Assembly: GCA_937919165.1 (NCBI GenBank)
Contig: CALFPO010000036.1
Coordinates: 1 to 18,658, forward strand
Source of the DNA: an uncultured Bacillota bacterium
GTDB taxonomy: Bacteria > Bacillota_I > Bacilli_A > Erysipelotrichales > Erysipelotrichaceae
Direction of reading: 5' to 3'
DNA: 18,658 bases
The translations under genes and the position numbers were made by a program. Of the stretch, positions 7,259 to 15,042 are shown piece by piece. The stretch's first letter is position 1, and every line of letters begins with the position of its first letter. The notes beneath the pieces are model-generated. The model did not search any database. It saw only the letters and a list, made by a program, of their open reading frames with translations, and had not been told where the DNA came from.

Positions 7259-7295
7259 AAAAGTTTTTTGACTTCTATAGCTTACAATTCAATAA

Positions 7296-7309
7296 TATAA
7301 CCGCTTACA
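7296..7309 (-). promoter_or_regulatory. cre-like site upstream of the PTS operon
   Basis: TGTAAGCGGTTATA on the minus strand matches the CcpA operator consensus TGWAANCGNTNWCA with one mismatch, and it is nearly palindromic. It lies 38-51 nt before the regulator start. A candidate -10 TATAAT is further upstream (7354-7359), which would make this a downstream roadblock-type repression site. No convincing -35 is visible. Carbon catabolite repression of a sugar PTS operon is expected biology. Confidence 0.5.
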
Positions 7310-7460
7310 TTGTTATAAAAGTTCTATTTTTTTCTAGTTTTTTTGAAATTTTTATTATAAATTTGTTAAAAAAATCACAGTTGGAAAGAAATTAATTAAT
7401 CAGCACAAGAATGTGCATATGGAATATAAATGAGACGTGCCATGGTGCCGGTACCGCTTG

Positions 7461-7490
7461 AAAAAGCCCTTGAGAATCTCAAGGGCTTTT
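7461..7490 (-). terminator. Terminator of adhE
   Basis: AAAAGCCCTTGAG and CTCAAGGGCTTTT form a perfect 13-bp stem with a 3-nt loop. On the minus strand it ends in TTTTT, 21 nt after the adhE stop. It separates adhE from the PTS operon downstream. Between it and the regulator start (7259-7460) I see only AT-rich regulatory sequence and no gene. Confidence 0.88.
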
Positions 7491-7510
7491 CGTTTATGAT
7501 GATGTATCTA

Positions 7511-10132
7511 TTATTGCTTCTTGGTCTGCAGCTTGTAGTCTCCATAGTATGAATCAACCAGAATCTGCTTGATGTCCTCCAGCATTGGGGTTCTAGGGTT
7601 GGCTGGAGAGCACTGGTCTTCATAGGCCAGGAAGGCAATCTTGTCGAGATTCTCCATCCATCTTTCCTCTTCACAGTTCTTCTGGTCCTTGAAGGCCATG
7701 TCAATGCCGACTTCCTTACATAGACGGTAGCAGGCATCCGCAAAAGCGATAACACCTTCTTCAGTCGTCTTGAAGCGGCAGCCGATCATCTTAGCCAAAG
7801 AGGCATACTTCTCATCAGCCTTGTAATAGTTGTATTTAGGCCAGATGCCAGGCTTGGAGTTCTTTGTTCCGTTATATTTGATTACCCATGGAAGCAGGAT
7901 TGCGTTGGCACGTCCATGAGGCACATGATATTCGCCACCAATCTTGTGGGCAATGGAATGGTTCAGTCCTAGGAAGGCATTGGCGAAAGCCATGCCTGCA
8001 AGGGTTGAAGCATTATGCATCTTCTCTCTTGCTTCCGGATCGTTCTTGCCGTTGCGATATGCTCGAGGCAGATATTCAAAGACAATCTTGATTGCCTGCA
8101 GAGCCAGACCATCGGTGAAGTCTGAAGCATAGGTAGAGACATAAGCCTCTATGGCATGAGTCAATACATCGATGCCGGTATCAGCCGTGATGACCGGAGG
8201 AAGACTCATGGTCAAGGATGGATCGACGATTGCTACCGTTGGCGTCAACGAGTAGTCAGTCAAAGGATACTTCTTGTTTTCTTCCTTGTCGGTGATTACC
8301 GCAAATGGCGTTACCTCGCTTCCTGTTCCGGAAGTTGTAGGTATACAGATGAGTCTAGACTTTCTGCCAAGTTCAGGATACTTGAAGGCACGTTTTCTGA
8401 TATCCATGAACTTCTGCTTCAGGTCGTTGAAATCGACATCTGGCTGTTCATAGAATAGCCACATGCCCTTGGCAGCATCCATGCTGGAGCCGCCGCCCAA
8501 CGCGATGATCGTATCTGGCCTGAAGGCATTCATCAAAGATATGCCCTTCTTGACGGTCTGGATCGATGGGTCGGGTTCGACATCACAGAACAGCTGTACC
8601 TGGACCTTGTTTCTTCTCTTCTCTAATTGATTGGTGATTCTTGAAACGTAGCCAAGGTCAACCATGGATCTATCGGTTACGATGAAGGCTCTCTCGATGC
8701 CACGCATGCCGACCAAATATTCGATAGAGTTCCTTTCAAAATATATCTTCTGAGGTACTTTGAACCACTGCATATTGTTTCTTCTCCTTGCGATTTTCTT
8801 GACATTCAAGAGGTTGATGGCGCTGACGTTTCCACTGACGGAGTTATGGCCATATGAGCCGCAGCCCAAGGTCAATGATGGAATCATGGAGTTGTAGATG
8901 TTTCCGATGCCGCCCAATGACGATGGAGAGTTGACGCAGATACGGCAGGCCTTCAGCCTTTCGCCATAGGCTTTCGCAAGGTCATCATTCATGGTATGGA
9001 TGACAGCCGTATGTCCCAATCCTCCCTGTTCAACCATGGCTTCAGCCTTATTGAAGCCATCATCGATCGAATCAGCCTTAAGCATAGCCAGAACTGGAGA
9101 AAGCTTCTCTCTTGTCAGAGGCTCCTTAGGCGAAACCTCCTTGCATTCGCAGATCAGGATAGAGGTATCCTTATTCACCTCAAAGCCGGCACGTTTGGCG
9201 ATATCGTAAGCAGACTTTCCGGCAATCCATGGATCAAGTTTGGCATTGCCGCAGTCCTTGCTGAAGGACTTGACGCCAAACATGTTTTCTTCCAGCATCT
9301 CCTTTTCCTTCTTGCTGCAGAAATGCACTTTGTATTCCTTGAAGAGCTCCTTGGCATCTTCATATATCTCTTTATCGATGATGACAGCCTGTTCAGAAGC
9401 ACAGATCATGCCATTGTCGAATGTCTTGGACATGACAAGGTCGTTTACAGCCTGTCTTAGATCAGCAGTTGTTTCGACATAGGCTGGAACATTTCCTGCT
9501 CCGACACCAAGTGCTGGCTTGCCGCAGCTGTATGCTGCATTGACCATCGCGTTGCCACCTGTAGCCAGAATTGTCGCTACATCTGGATGTTTCATCAAAG
9601 CAGTCGTTGCCTCCATTGACGGAGTCTCAATCCACTGGATGCAGTTTTCAGGTGCACCTGCCTTGATGGCAGCATCATACACTACCTTGGCAGCCATTGC
9701 CGAAGACTTCTGTGCTCCCGGATGGAAAGCGAAGATTATCGGATTTCTGGTCTTCAGACAGATCAAAGATTTGAAAATTGCCGTACTGGTTGGATTTGTT
9801 ACTGGCGTAATAGCACATACGACACCGACCGGATCAGCGACATATGACATGCATTCGACATCATCTTCCTCAATGATGCCTACTGTCTTCATATGACGCA
9901 TATGATTTACTACATATTCACAGGCAAACAGGTTCTTGGTTGCTTTGTCCTCAAATACGCCTCTTCCTGTCTCATCAACGGCAGCTTTGGCAAGATTGCC
10001 ATGCTGGTCCAATGCCGCAACCGAACACTTGGCAACTATATAGTCAATCTTGTCCTGATCATAGCTCATGAATTCATCTAGCGCTATCTTGGCCTTCTGG
10101 ACTAATGCATCGATCTCTTTTTCTACACTCAT
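7511..10132 (-). CDS. adhE: Bifunctional acetaldehyde-CoA/alcohol dehydrogenase
   Basis: A two-domain enzyme of 873 aa that reduces acetyl-CoA to acetaldehyde and then ethanol, regenerating two NAD+. The N-terminal aldehyde dehydrogenase half has catalytic Cys244 (NGMICASEQ) and the TGGNAMV and GVGAGNVPAYV motifs. A linker leads to the iron-dependent alcohol dehydrogenase half (from about residue 450) with GGGSSMDAAKG, iron-ligand segments GIDVLTHAIEAY and GLNHSIAHKIGGEYHVPHG. Length is close to E. coli AdhE (891 aa), with both active sites intact. I chose the ATG at 10132 because GGAGG lies 8 nt upstream. The in-frame ATG at 10147 has no SD, and the GGAGG falls inside its would-be codons. 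Transcribed alone, from a promoter with Rex-like operators, and ended by the hairpin at 7461-7490. In this setting it is a redox-balancing fermentation enzyme. Confidence 0.97.
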   Translation of the reverse strand: MSVEKEIDALVQKAKIALDEFMSYDQDKIDYIVAKCSVAALDQHGNLAKAAVDETGRGVFEDKATKNLFACEYVVNHMRHMKTVGIIEEDDVECMSYVADPVGVVCAITPVTNPTSTAIFKSLICLKTRNPIIFAFHPGAQKSSAMAAKVVYDAAIKAGAPENCIQWIETPSMEATTALMKHPDVATILATGGNAMVNAAYSCGKPALGVGAGNVPAYVETTADLRQAVNDLVMSKTFDNGMICASEQAVIIDKEIYEDAKELFKEYKVHFCSKKEKEMLEENMFGVKSFSKDCGNAKLDPWIAGKSAYDIAKRAGFEVNKDTSILICECKEVSPKEPLTREKLSPVLAMLKADSIDDGFNKAEAMVEQGGLGHTAVIHTMNDDLAKAYGERLKACRICVNSPSSLGGIGNIYNSMIPSLTLGCGSYGHNSVSGNVSAINLLNVKKIARRRNNMQWFKVPQKIYFERNSIEYLVGMRGIERAFIVTDRSMVDLGYVSRITNQLEKRRNKVQVQLFCDVEPDPSIQTVKKGISLMNAFRPDTIIALGGGSSMDAAKGMWLFYEQPDVDFNDLKQKFMDIRKRAFKYPELGRKSRLICIPTTSGTGSEVTPFAVITDKEENKKYPLTDYSLTPTVAIVDPSLTMSLPPVITADTGIDVLTHAIEAYVSTYASDFTDGLALQAIKIVFEYLPRAYRNGKNDPEAREKMHNASTLAGMAFANAFLGLNHSIAHKIGGEYHVPHGRANAILLPWVIKYNGTKNSKPGIWPKYNYYKADEKYASLAKMIGCRFKTTEEGVIAFADACYRLCKEVGIDMAFKDQKNCEEERWMENLDKIAFLAYEDQCSPANPRTPMLEDIKQILVDSYYGDYKLQTKKQ

Positions 10133-10147
10133 AATTGGTACCTCCAT

Positions 10148-10165
10148 TTGTTAAATAATTAACAT
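10148..10165 (-). promoter_or_regulatory. Rex-like operator at the adhE start
   Basis: TTGTTAAATAATTAACAT matches the clostridial-type Rex consensus TTGTTAANNNNTTAACAA in 13 of 14 defined positions. It lies between the predicted transcription start and the adhE SD, so a bound NADH-sensing Rex repressor would block transcription. It overlaps a perfect 12-bp palindrome TTAACATGTTAA (10159-10170). Confidence 0.65.
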
Positions 10166-10171
10166 GTTAAA

Positions 10172-10199
10172 ATTATCACATATAAATATTGCTTGTAAA
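10172..10199 (-). promoter_or_regulatory. adhE: adhE promoter
   Basis: On the minus strand, -35 TTTACA (10194-10199) and -10 GATAAT (10172-10177) are separated by 16 nt. The -10 is preceded by TGT, giving an extended -10. The expected start near 10165 leaves a 5' UTR of about 33 nt containing the Rex-like site and GGAGG. Confidence 0.55.
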
Positions 10200-10205
10200 T
10201 ACTTT

Positions 10206-10223
10206 TTGTTATTTTTTTCACAA
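10206..10223 (-). promoter_or_regulatory. Second Rex-like operator, upstream of adhE -35
   Basis: TTGTTATTTTTTTCACAA matches the alternative Rex consensus TTGTGA-N6-TCACAA with one mismatch in 12 defined positions. It lies 7 nt upstream of the -35. Two sites flanking one promoter suggest cooperative redox control. The poly-T centre lowers information content, so confidence is moderate. Confidence 0.45.
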
Positions 10224-10236
10224 TTAAGCGCTTACA
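10223..10236 (-). promoter_or_regulatory. cre-like palindrome upstream of adhE
   Basis: TGTAAGCGCTTAAT (minus strand) has the perfect core palindrome TAAGCGCTTA and matches the cre consensus except at its last two positions. It abuts the second Rex-like site. An upstream position fits either CcpA activation or repression of adhE. Confidence 0.4.
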
Positions 10237-10241
10237 AATAA

Positions 10242-10261
10242 AAAACTGGTTTCCCAGTTTT
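10242..10261 (-). terminator. Terminator of the ecf-truA operon
   Basis: An 8-bp stem AAAACTGG/CCAGTTTT has loop GAAA on the minus-strand RNA and is followed by TTTTTTATTT. It lies 27 nt after the stop of the small membrane protein gene, and adjoins the adhE upstream control region. Confidence 0.75.
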
Positions 10262-10288
10262 ATGCATACATATATATTGGCTTATCCC

Positions 10289-10660
10289 TTATTCCTTTTT
10301 CATCAGCAGAGACAGCAGCACGAATAACCCTGATGATGCTAGAGACGCCATACTTAAGCCATGCAGAACGTTAAAGGCACCGGTGAATCTATAGGTCGCA
10401 AGTGCGGTCGCAAAGGCTATGATGCCGATCAGCAGCAAGATTCCCTTGGTGAAGAACGTGAGTCCGAAAGCTCCGCAAACCAGATGGATGCCAGGTATGA
10501 CATATATTGCGAGTCTAAGCAAGGTTGATGCAGCATCAGTGCCTGCCAAAAAGTTCATGATGGTCTCATTGCTGTCGAACTCGCGACTTAGAGCGAAATA
10601 GAATGCTGTTGCCAGCACTATCTCGATGGCTGCTATGATTCTTAGCGGTTTCTTGTTCAT
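10289..10660 (-). CDS. Small four-helix membrane protein, unknown function
   Basis: I do not recognise a family for this 123-aa protein. It has four hydrophobic segments (about 7-24, 45-66, 73-91 and 99-119), a short polar stretch with REFDSNET (26-33) after the first helix, and a C-terminal MKKE. Both termini are lysine-rich (MNKK and MKKE), consistent with cytoplasmic ends. GAGG precedes ATG 10660 at 5-nt spacing. It starts 7 nt after the truA stop, and the terminator follows, so it is the last gene of the ecfA1-ecfA2-ecfT-truA unit. In many Firmicutes truA is followed by rplM-rpsI; that pair is absent here. It is not an obvious ECF S component, which usually has six helices and about 180 aa. 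Confidence 0.75.
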   Translation of the reverse strand: MNKKPLRIIAAIEIVLATAFYFALSREFDSNETIMNFLAGTDAASTLLRLAIYVIPGIHLVCGAFGLTFFTKGILLLIGIIAFATALATYRFTGAFNVLHGLSMASLASSGLFVLLSLLMKKE

Positions 10661-10667
10661 CGTTACC

Positions 10668-11399
10668 TCAGTATCTTATCTTTACCAGATACAATCCATT
10701 AGGATCGGCATTATATCTTCTTTTTGATTTGTCTGGATGTTCCAGCATTTCCCTTACATCTTCAAGTTTCTTCTTGCCTCTTCCGAGGTCAATAAGGGTT
10801 CCGACCATGATCCTTACCATATTCTTAAGGAATCCTGTTCCTGTCACTCTTATTATAAGCATATCCCCCTTCTCCATGATCTTGAACTGCTTGATGGTTC
10901 TAACCTGGTTAGGGTATTCCTTGAGACTTGAGGTGTTGAAGGATGAGAAGTCATGGGTGCCTACATACATCTTTGTAGCCTTCTTCATCAGCTCGACATC
11001 AAGCTTGTAGAAGCACTGATAGGCATAGCCATTGAGGAAGACATCATATTCGCCAATATTGATGCGGTACTCATAGGTCTTGGTCTTGACTGAGAAGCGT
11101 GCATGGAAGCTATCATCGACTTCCTCAATCTTAAGTATATGTATATCTTTGGGAAGCAAGGAGTTGAGCGAAAAGCGAAGCTTATAGGTGTCCTTCTTCT
11201 TATCGCTATCGAAATGGCATACCTGATCAAGGGCATGGACACCAGCGTCGGTGCGGGAAGACATGACGATCCTGATCTTCTCGCCGAAGATCTTTTCCAG
11301 CTTCTCTTCAATGACATCCTGGATAGCCAGAGCATTGATCTGAGACTGGAAACCGGCATAGTTTCTGCCGTCATAGGCCATCGTCATCTTATATCTCAT
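10668..11399 (-). CDS. truA: tRNA pseudouridine(38-40) synthase
   Basis: TruA converts uridines 38-40 of the anticodon arm to pseudouridine. Catalytic Asp51 lies in SSRTDAGVHALDQ (47-59; the family usually has GRTDAGVHA). The active-site tyrosine segment KTYEYRI and the C-terminal GTGFLKNMVRIMVGTLIDLGRGK block are present. The 243-aa length matches Gram-positive TruA. I chose ATG 11399: it overlaps the ecfT stop as ATGA, and the protein then begins MRYKMTMAYDGRNYAGFQ as family members do. A longer reading from 11444 adds 15 unrelated residues from within ecfT. The ecfT-truA linkage is common in Firmicutes. Confidence 0.96.
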   Translation of the reverse strand: MRYKMTMAYDGRNYAGFQSQINALAIQDVIEEKLEKIFGEKIRIVMSSRTDAGVHALDQVCHFDSDKKKDTYKLRFSLNSLLPKDIHILKIEEVDDSFHARFSVKTKTYEYRINIGEYDVFLNGYAYQCFYKLDVELMKKATKMYVGTHDFSSFNTSSLKEYPNQVRTIKQFKIMEKGDMLIIRVTGTGFLKNMVRIMVGTLIDLGRGKKKLEDVREMLEHPDKSKRRYNADPNGLYLVKIRY

Positions 11400-12196
11400 A
11401 GATAGAACCTTGAGGCAATCGAGAAAGCAACAGCCATGATGCATACAAGCAAAGCCAGATAGTCAGTCCAAGCAAACTTGAGCACATGGTATCTTGTACG
11501 CTTGTTGCCTGGCACATACCCTCTTGCCTCCATGGCATCTGCAAGCTCATAGGCACGTTCGAAAGCTACCGAGAACAGCGGAACGATCAATGAAAGGATC
11601 GAAACGATCTTCTGGCTGAGCGAACCGTTCTCAAAATCGACACCACGCGACTTCTGGGCATTCATGATACGCATCGTCTCTTCGATGATGGTTGGAATGA
11701 AGCGCAAAGCAATCGATATCATCAGCGCAACCTCATGGGTTGGGAAATGCACGATTTCAAGCGGCTTTAGCAGCCACTCAATGGCAAGCGTCAGATCAAG
11801 CGGTTTGGTGGTTGCGGTCAATAGAGTCGTAACCATGACCATCAATATCAATCTGGCCACCACAAACAAGGTACTGAAGACTGCATCGCGATATATCTCA
11901 AACTTGCCGATCGTAAACAGGACATCACCTGTCTTGACCGTAAGACAATTAAGCACCAGCAAAAAGATCATCATGAAGACCATCGGCTTGAAGGCCTGGA
12001 TGACCATCTTGAGTCCGATCTTCGACATCATCAAAGCTATGAGCAGGATGATTCCTAAAGCCAAGAATACCCACCAGCTTTTTGGCACAAAGATGGCGAC
12101 AATGAAAAGGAACAAGGCAATAAGCTTTGAACGCGGATCCAGACGATGGATGAAAGAATCAAGCGGTATGTATTTTCCGAAAACTAGATTGTTCAT
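11396..12196 (-). CDS. ecfT: Energy-coupling factor transporter transmembrane protein EcfT
   Basis: A 266-aa membrane scaffold of a group II ECF importer, coupling the two ATPases to interchangeable substrate-binding S components for vitamins or metals. Hydrophobic helices lie at about 25-58, 70-87, 107-128, and the C-terminus (about 240-262). The cytoplasmic coupling helices carry the expected paired motifs: SRG (183-185, within NAQKSRG, usually ARG) and ARG (224-226, within AMEARGY), which dock onto EcfA grooves. Its ATG overlaps the ecfA2 stop by 4 nt and its stop overlaps the truA start, so translation is coupled. No S component is encoded in the window, consistent with a shared group II module. 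Confidence 0.96.
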   Translation of the reverse strand: MNNLVFGKYIPLDSFIHRLDPRSKLIALFLFIVAIFVPKSWWVFLALGIILLIALMMSKIGLKMVIQAFKPMVFMMIFLLVLNCLTVKTGDVLFTIGKFEIYRDAVFSTLFVVARLILMVMVTTLLTATTKPLDLTLAIEWLLKPLEIVHFPTHEVALMISIALRFIPTIIEETMRIMNAQKSRGVDFENGSLSQKIVSILSLIVPLFSVAFERAYELADAMEARGYVPGNKRTRYHVLKFAWTDYLALLVCIMAVAFSIASRFYL

Positions 12197-13047
12197 TTTC
12201 TCACCTGCTTGCTGACTTCAGATATGATCTCATCCAGAGTCCTGGCTTCTGCAGAAACCTTGAAGCCCTTCTCTATAAGCATATTCTTGAATACGACGAT
12301 ATCAGGTTCCAGCATATTCAGGCTCTCAAGCTTCTTCTTGTCGTTGAAGAGCTCAAGGGTCGAACCGTGATAGGCTATCTTGCCATGAGACATGACAACC
12401 GTCTCATCGCAATAGTTGTATACCATCTCGTTGTCATGGGAAACGATGATGATGGTCTTGCCCATCTTTCTGTTGAGCGCCACAAATAGGGATATCATCT
12501 CCTTGGCGCCCTTTGGATCAAGTCCAGCCGTCGGCTCATCAAGAACCATGATCTTAGGATCGCAGGCGATGATGCCAGCGATAGCTACACGTCTTTTCTG
12601 TCCGCCAGAAAGCTCTAGCGGAGAGGCATTGAAAAGATCCTCGCCGATGCCCACAAGCTTTAGAGCTTCCGCAGCCATCTTGGTGGCTGCATTCTGGTCA
12701 AAACCAAAATTAAGAGGTCCAAATGCCACATCCTTGAGCACCGTCTCCTCAAACAGCTGATATTCCGAGAACTGGAAAACCAGTCCCACATCCTTTCGAA
12801 GCGGCTTGAGGAACTTCTGCTTCTTGTCAGCCTCAAGCACATAGTCCGATACCTCAAGGCTTCCTCCGCTTGGCAGCAGCAAGGCATTTAGATGTTCGAC
12901 AAGCGTCGACTTGCCTGAACCTGTTTCGCCAATGATGGCGGTGATTACGCCTTCCTTGATGTCCAGATTGATATCATCAAGGGCCTTATGGGCATAAGGC
13001 ATATCCTTGTCATAGATATATGTCAACGATTTGAACGATATTGCCAT
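12193..13047 (-). CDS. ecfA2: Energy-coupling factor transporter ATPase EcfA2
   Basis: A 284-aa ABC ATPase. Walker A GETGSGKST is at 40-48, the Q-loop Gln92 in VFQFSEYQLF, signature LSGGQKRRVAIAG from 146, Walker B VLDEPTAGLD with catalytic Glu171, and switch His204 (VSHD). FQFxExQLFExTV and the FGxxNFG segment are characteristic of EcfA2 (second ATPase, CbiO2). It pairs with EcfA1 to drive EcfT. Its start lies 25 nt inside the 3' end of ecfA1, with a GGTGGATGA-type SD before ATG 13047. I see no missing motif. Confidence 0.96.
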   Translation of the reverse strand: MAISFKSLTYIYDKDMPYAHKALDDINLDIKEGVITAIIGETGSGKSTLVEHLNALLLPSGGSLEVSDYVLEADKKQKFLKPLRKDVGLVFQFSEYQLFEETVLKDVAFGPLNFGFDQNAATKMAAEALKLVGIGEDLFNASPLELSGGQKRRVAIAGIIACDPKIMVLDEPTAGLDPKGAKEMISLFVALNRKMGKTIIIVSHDNEMVYNYCDETVVMSHGKIAYHGSTLELFNDKKKLESLNMLEPDIVVFKNMLIEKGFKVSAEARTLDEIISEVSKQVRK

Positions 13048-13850
13048 AATTCATCCACCATACCTTTCAGATCATTGCTCTTGAGCTTTATTTTTCTGTC
13101 GCCAAAACCTTCCTTAACCTTTTCGGTGAAAGGAATATCCAGATCGATCTTCCTGAGCAGATCAGGCTTAGAGAAGACCTGGGCAGGAGTGCCTTCCATG
13201 AACAGCTTGCCCTTATTCAAGACGATGCATCTATCAGACTGCAGAACCTCTTCGATATCATGGGTTATCGAAATGATGGTATACTCGTCGCCTTCGGCCA
13301 ATTCAGCCATCAGTCTCTTAATTTCCTTCTTGCCCTTTGGGTCCAGCATCGATGTAGCCTCATCAAAGATGATGATCTTTGGCTTCATTGCCATGACGCC
13401 CGCAATCGCTACACGCTGTTTCTGGCCACCCGAAAGATTCTGCGGTTCACTATCCAGAAACTCGCTTAAGCCTACCTTCCTAGCATATTCCTCTATGATC
13501 TCTTCCATATCCTTAGATTCCACCAGCCTGTTCTCAAGCCCAAAAGCGATGTCATCTCTGACAGTCGAACCGATGAACTGATTATCAGGATTCTGGAATA
13601 CGATGCCAAGGATCTTGCGGATCTCTGGCATATTGGCTTCTTCAACCTTCAGGCCACCAACCAATACCTGGCCTTCCTTAGGTTCAAGAAGTCCAGCGAT
13701 CATTTTGGCAAGCGTAGACTTGCCTGAACCGTTATGGCCGATGATGGCCACATAGTCGCCTTCCTTGATGGAAAAAGACACATCGTCGATGGCCTTTCCC
13801 GCATCATTGTAGGCATATGAAAGATTCTCTACTTCGATAATATTTGTCAT
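13023..13850 (-). CDS. ecfA1: Energy-coupling factor transporter ATPase EcfA1
   Basis: A 275-aa ABC ATPase. Walker A GHNGSGKST is at 38-46, Q-loop Gln86 in VFQNPDNQF (the NPDNQ form typical of EcfA1), signature LSGGQKQRVAIAG from 139, Walker B IIFDEATSMLD with Glu164, and switch His197 (ITHD). It is the first gene of the ecfA1-ecfA2-ecfT-truA unit. ATG 13850 is fixed by the conserved MTNIIEVENLSYAY start and an upstream in-frame stop. It has no SD; instead TATAAT lies 9 nt upstream, suggesting a near-leaderless transcript. Confidence 0.96.
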   Translation of the reverse strand: MTNIIEVENLSYAYNDAGKAIDDVSFSIKEGDYVAIIGHNGSGKSTLAKMIAGLLEPKEGQVLVGGLKVEEANMPEIRKILGIVFQNPDNQFIGSTVRDDIAFGLENRLVESKDMEEIIEEYARKVGLSEFLDSEPQNLSGGQKQRVAIAGVMAMKPKIIIFDEATSMLDPKGKKEIKRLMAELAEGDEYTIISITHDIEEVLQSDRCIVLNKGKLFMEGTPAQVFSKPDLLRKIDLDIPFTEKVKEGFGDRKIKLKSNDLKGMVDELWQYRSNR

Positions 13851-13859
13851 AACTATTCA

Positions 13860-13865
13860 ATTATA
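13860..13865 (-). promoter_or_regulatory. -10 box of ecfA1, 9 nt before the ATG
   Basis: A perfect TATAAT on the minus strand at 13860-13865, with only 9 nt to ATG 13850. Transcription would start 0-3 nt before the codon. No good -35 is visible at 16-18 nt, so the assignment rests on the -10 and on the absence of an SD. Confidence 0.45.
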
Positions 13866-13899
13866 CTATGAAATGCCTTGCTCAGCTGATAATAAAGTG

Positions 13900-15042
13900 C
13901 TATTGTCCACGCTTGGCATAGCTGAAGCCATCAAAGGTTTCGCTTACTTTCTTGAGATTATCTCTTATGTCTATATGTTGAGGACATGCTTCTTCGCAAG
14001 CCCCGCATTCAAGACAGGCGTTGGCTCTAGGAGAACCAGCCTCGACAGTATTTATGTAATAGACATTCTGGGAAGACATGCCCAGACTCTTTACGCTGTT
14101 GTATAGAGAAAAGAATGTTGGGATGGCAATGCCCTGTGGGCAGACATTCTGGCAATAGCCACAGGCAGTGCATGGTACGGCCGTATTCTCGTTGATGATC
14201 TTCTTTAGCTCATCAATGAGCTTGTATTCGTCACTATCTAATGGTTCATAGCCATCAATGATCTCAAGGTTCTCTTTTACCTGTTCCATAGCATTCATGC
14301 CGGAAAGCACACGTGCTACACCTGATTGCGACAAGGCAAACCTTAGCGCAAGCGAAGCAGGAGTCTTGCTTGGACCATACTGGCCAAGCAGTTCCATAGC
14401 CTTTTCCGGAAGATTGATCAAGGTACCGCCCTTGCATGGTTCCATGACGGTCACAGGCTTAAGATGCTTTTTGCAGACCTCAAGACATTTTCTTGACTGG
14501 ATAGCCTCATTGTCGAAATCGACATAGTTTATCTGCAGCTGCACAAAATCAAGATATGATCCGTATTTCAAAAGAATCTCCTCAAGCAGCTCAGGCGTAT
14601 CATGGAAAGACATGCCGACATGTCTAGCCTTCTTCTTTCTCTTCATTTCGGCTACAAACTCGAAAGCCTTGCAGTCGACACATTTCTGATAGACGTTGTG
14701 TCCCATATTATGAAGCAGATAGTAATCAAAATAGCTTATGCCAAGATTATGCAATTGCTCAGCAAAGATGGCATACATATCTTCATGATCCTTGAAGTCA
14801 CGAAGCGGAAGCTTTGAGGCAATCTCAAAGGCATTCCTTGGATATCTTTCGACCAGAGCCTTTCTGACACATTCCTCACCGCGATATCCATGATAGGTAT
14901 AGGCTGTATCGAAATACGTATAGCCTCTTGATAGGTATTCGTCAAACATCTCCTCGATCAAAGGATAATTGAAAGAGGTCTTGTCATTGCTGTCAAAAAG
15001 CGGCAGACGCATGCAGCCAAATCCAAACAGGTTATTTTTCAC
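13900..15042 (-). CDS. Aldo/keto reductase with C-terminal 4Fe-4S domain
   Basis: A 380-aa oxidoreductase. The N-terminal TIM-barrel aldo/keto reductase domain (about 1-270) keeps the catalytic tetrad: Asp45 and Tyr50 (YFDTAYTY), Lys77 (SKLP) and His111 (LLHNM). The C-terminal domain has two ferredoxin-type clusters, C291/294/297/301 (CTACGYCQNVCP) and C343/346/349/353 (CLECGACEEACP), so it may exchange electrons with a ferredoxin-like partner rather than using NAD(P)H alone. I chose GTG 15042: GGAG lies 7 nt upstream and the protein then begins MKNNLFGFGCMRLP as in the family. The upstream TTG (15057) overlaps this SD region. It overlaps the DUF1893 gene by 11 nt, so the two are translationally coupled. 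Physiological substrate is unknown. Confidence 0.92.
   Translation of the reverse strand: MKNNLFGFGCMRLPLFDSNDKTSFNYPLIEEMFDEYLSRGYTYFDTAYTYHGYRGEECVRKALVERYPRNAFEIASKLPLRDFKDHEDMYAIFAEQLHNLGISYFDYYLLHNMGHNVYQKCVDCKAFEFVAEMKRKKKARHVGMSFHDTPELLEEILLKYGSYLDFVQLQINYVDFDNEAIQSRKCLEVCKKHLKPVTVMEPCKGGTLINLPEKAMELLGQYGPSKTPASLALRFALSQSGVARVLSGMNAMEQVKENLEIIDGYEPLDSDEYKLIDELKKIINENTAVPCTACGYCQNVCPQGIAIPTFFSLYNSVKSLGMSSQNVYYINTVEAGSPRANACLECGACEEACPQHIDIRDNLKKVSETFDGFSYAKRGQ

Noticed and set aside
85..7490. Similar hairpins AAAAGCCCTT...AAGGGCTTTT at 85-110 and 7461-7490 as a dispersed repeat family
   Set aside because: The similarity is limited to a common terminator stem. Loops and flanks differ.
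7396..7755. 119-codon minus-strand open frame overlapping the adhE 3' end
   Set aside because: It is out of frame with adhE, has low-complexity Ser/Arg-rich composition and no SD, and runs through the adhE terminator. It is a shadow frame.
8996..9460. Long plus-strand open frames antisense to adhE
   Set aside because: They arise from codon bias opposite a real conserved gene. They have no SD, promoter or recognisable domain.
10148..10288. Riboswitch or T-box upstream of adhE
   Set aside because: The gap is explained by promoter, operator and terminator elements. The predicted 5' UTR is only about 33 nt, too short for a riboswitch.
12988..13581. 197-codon plus-strand frame antisense to ecfA1
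   Set aside because: It lies opposite a complete ABC ATPase with all motifs. The translation is serine-rich and has no family features.
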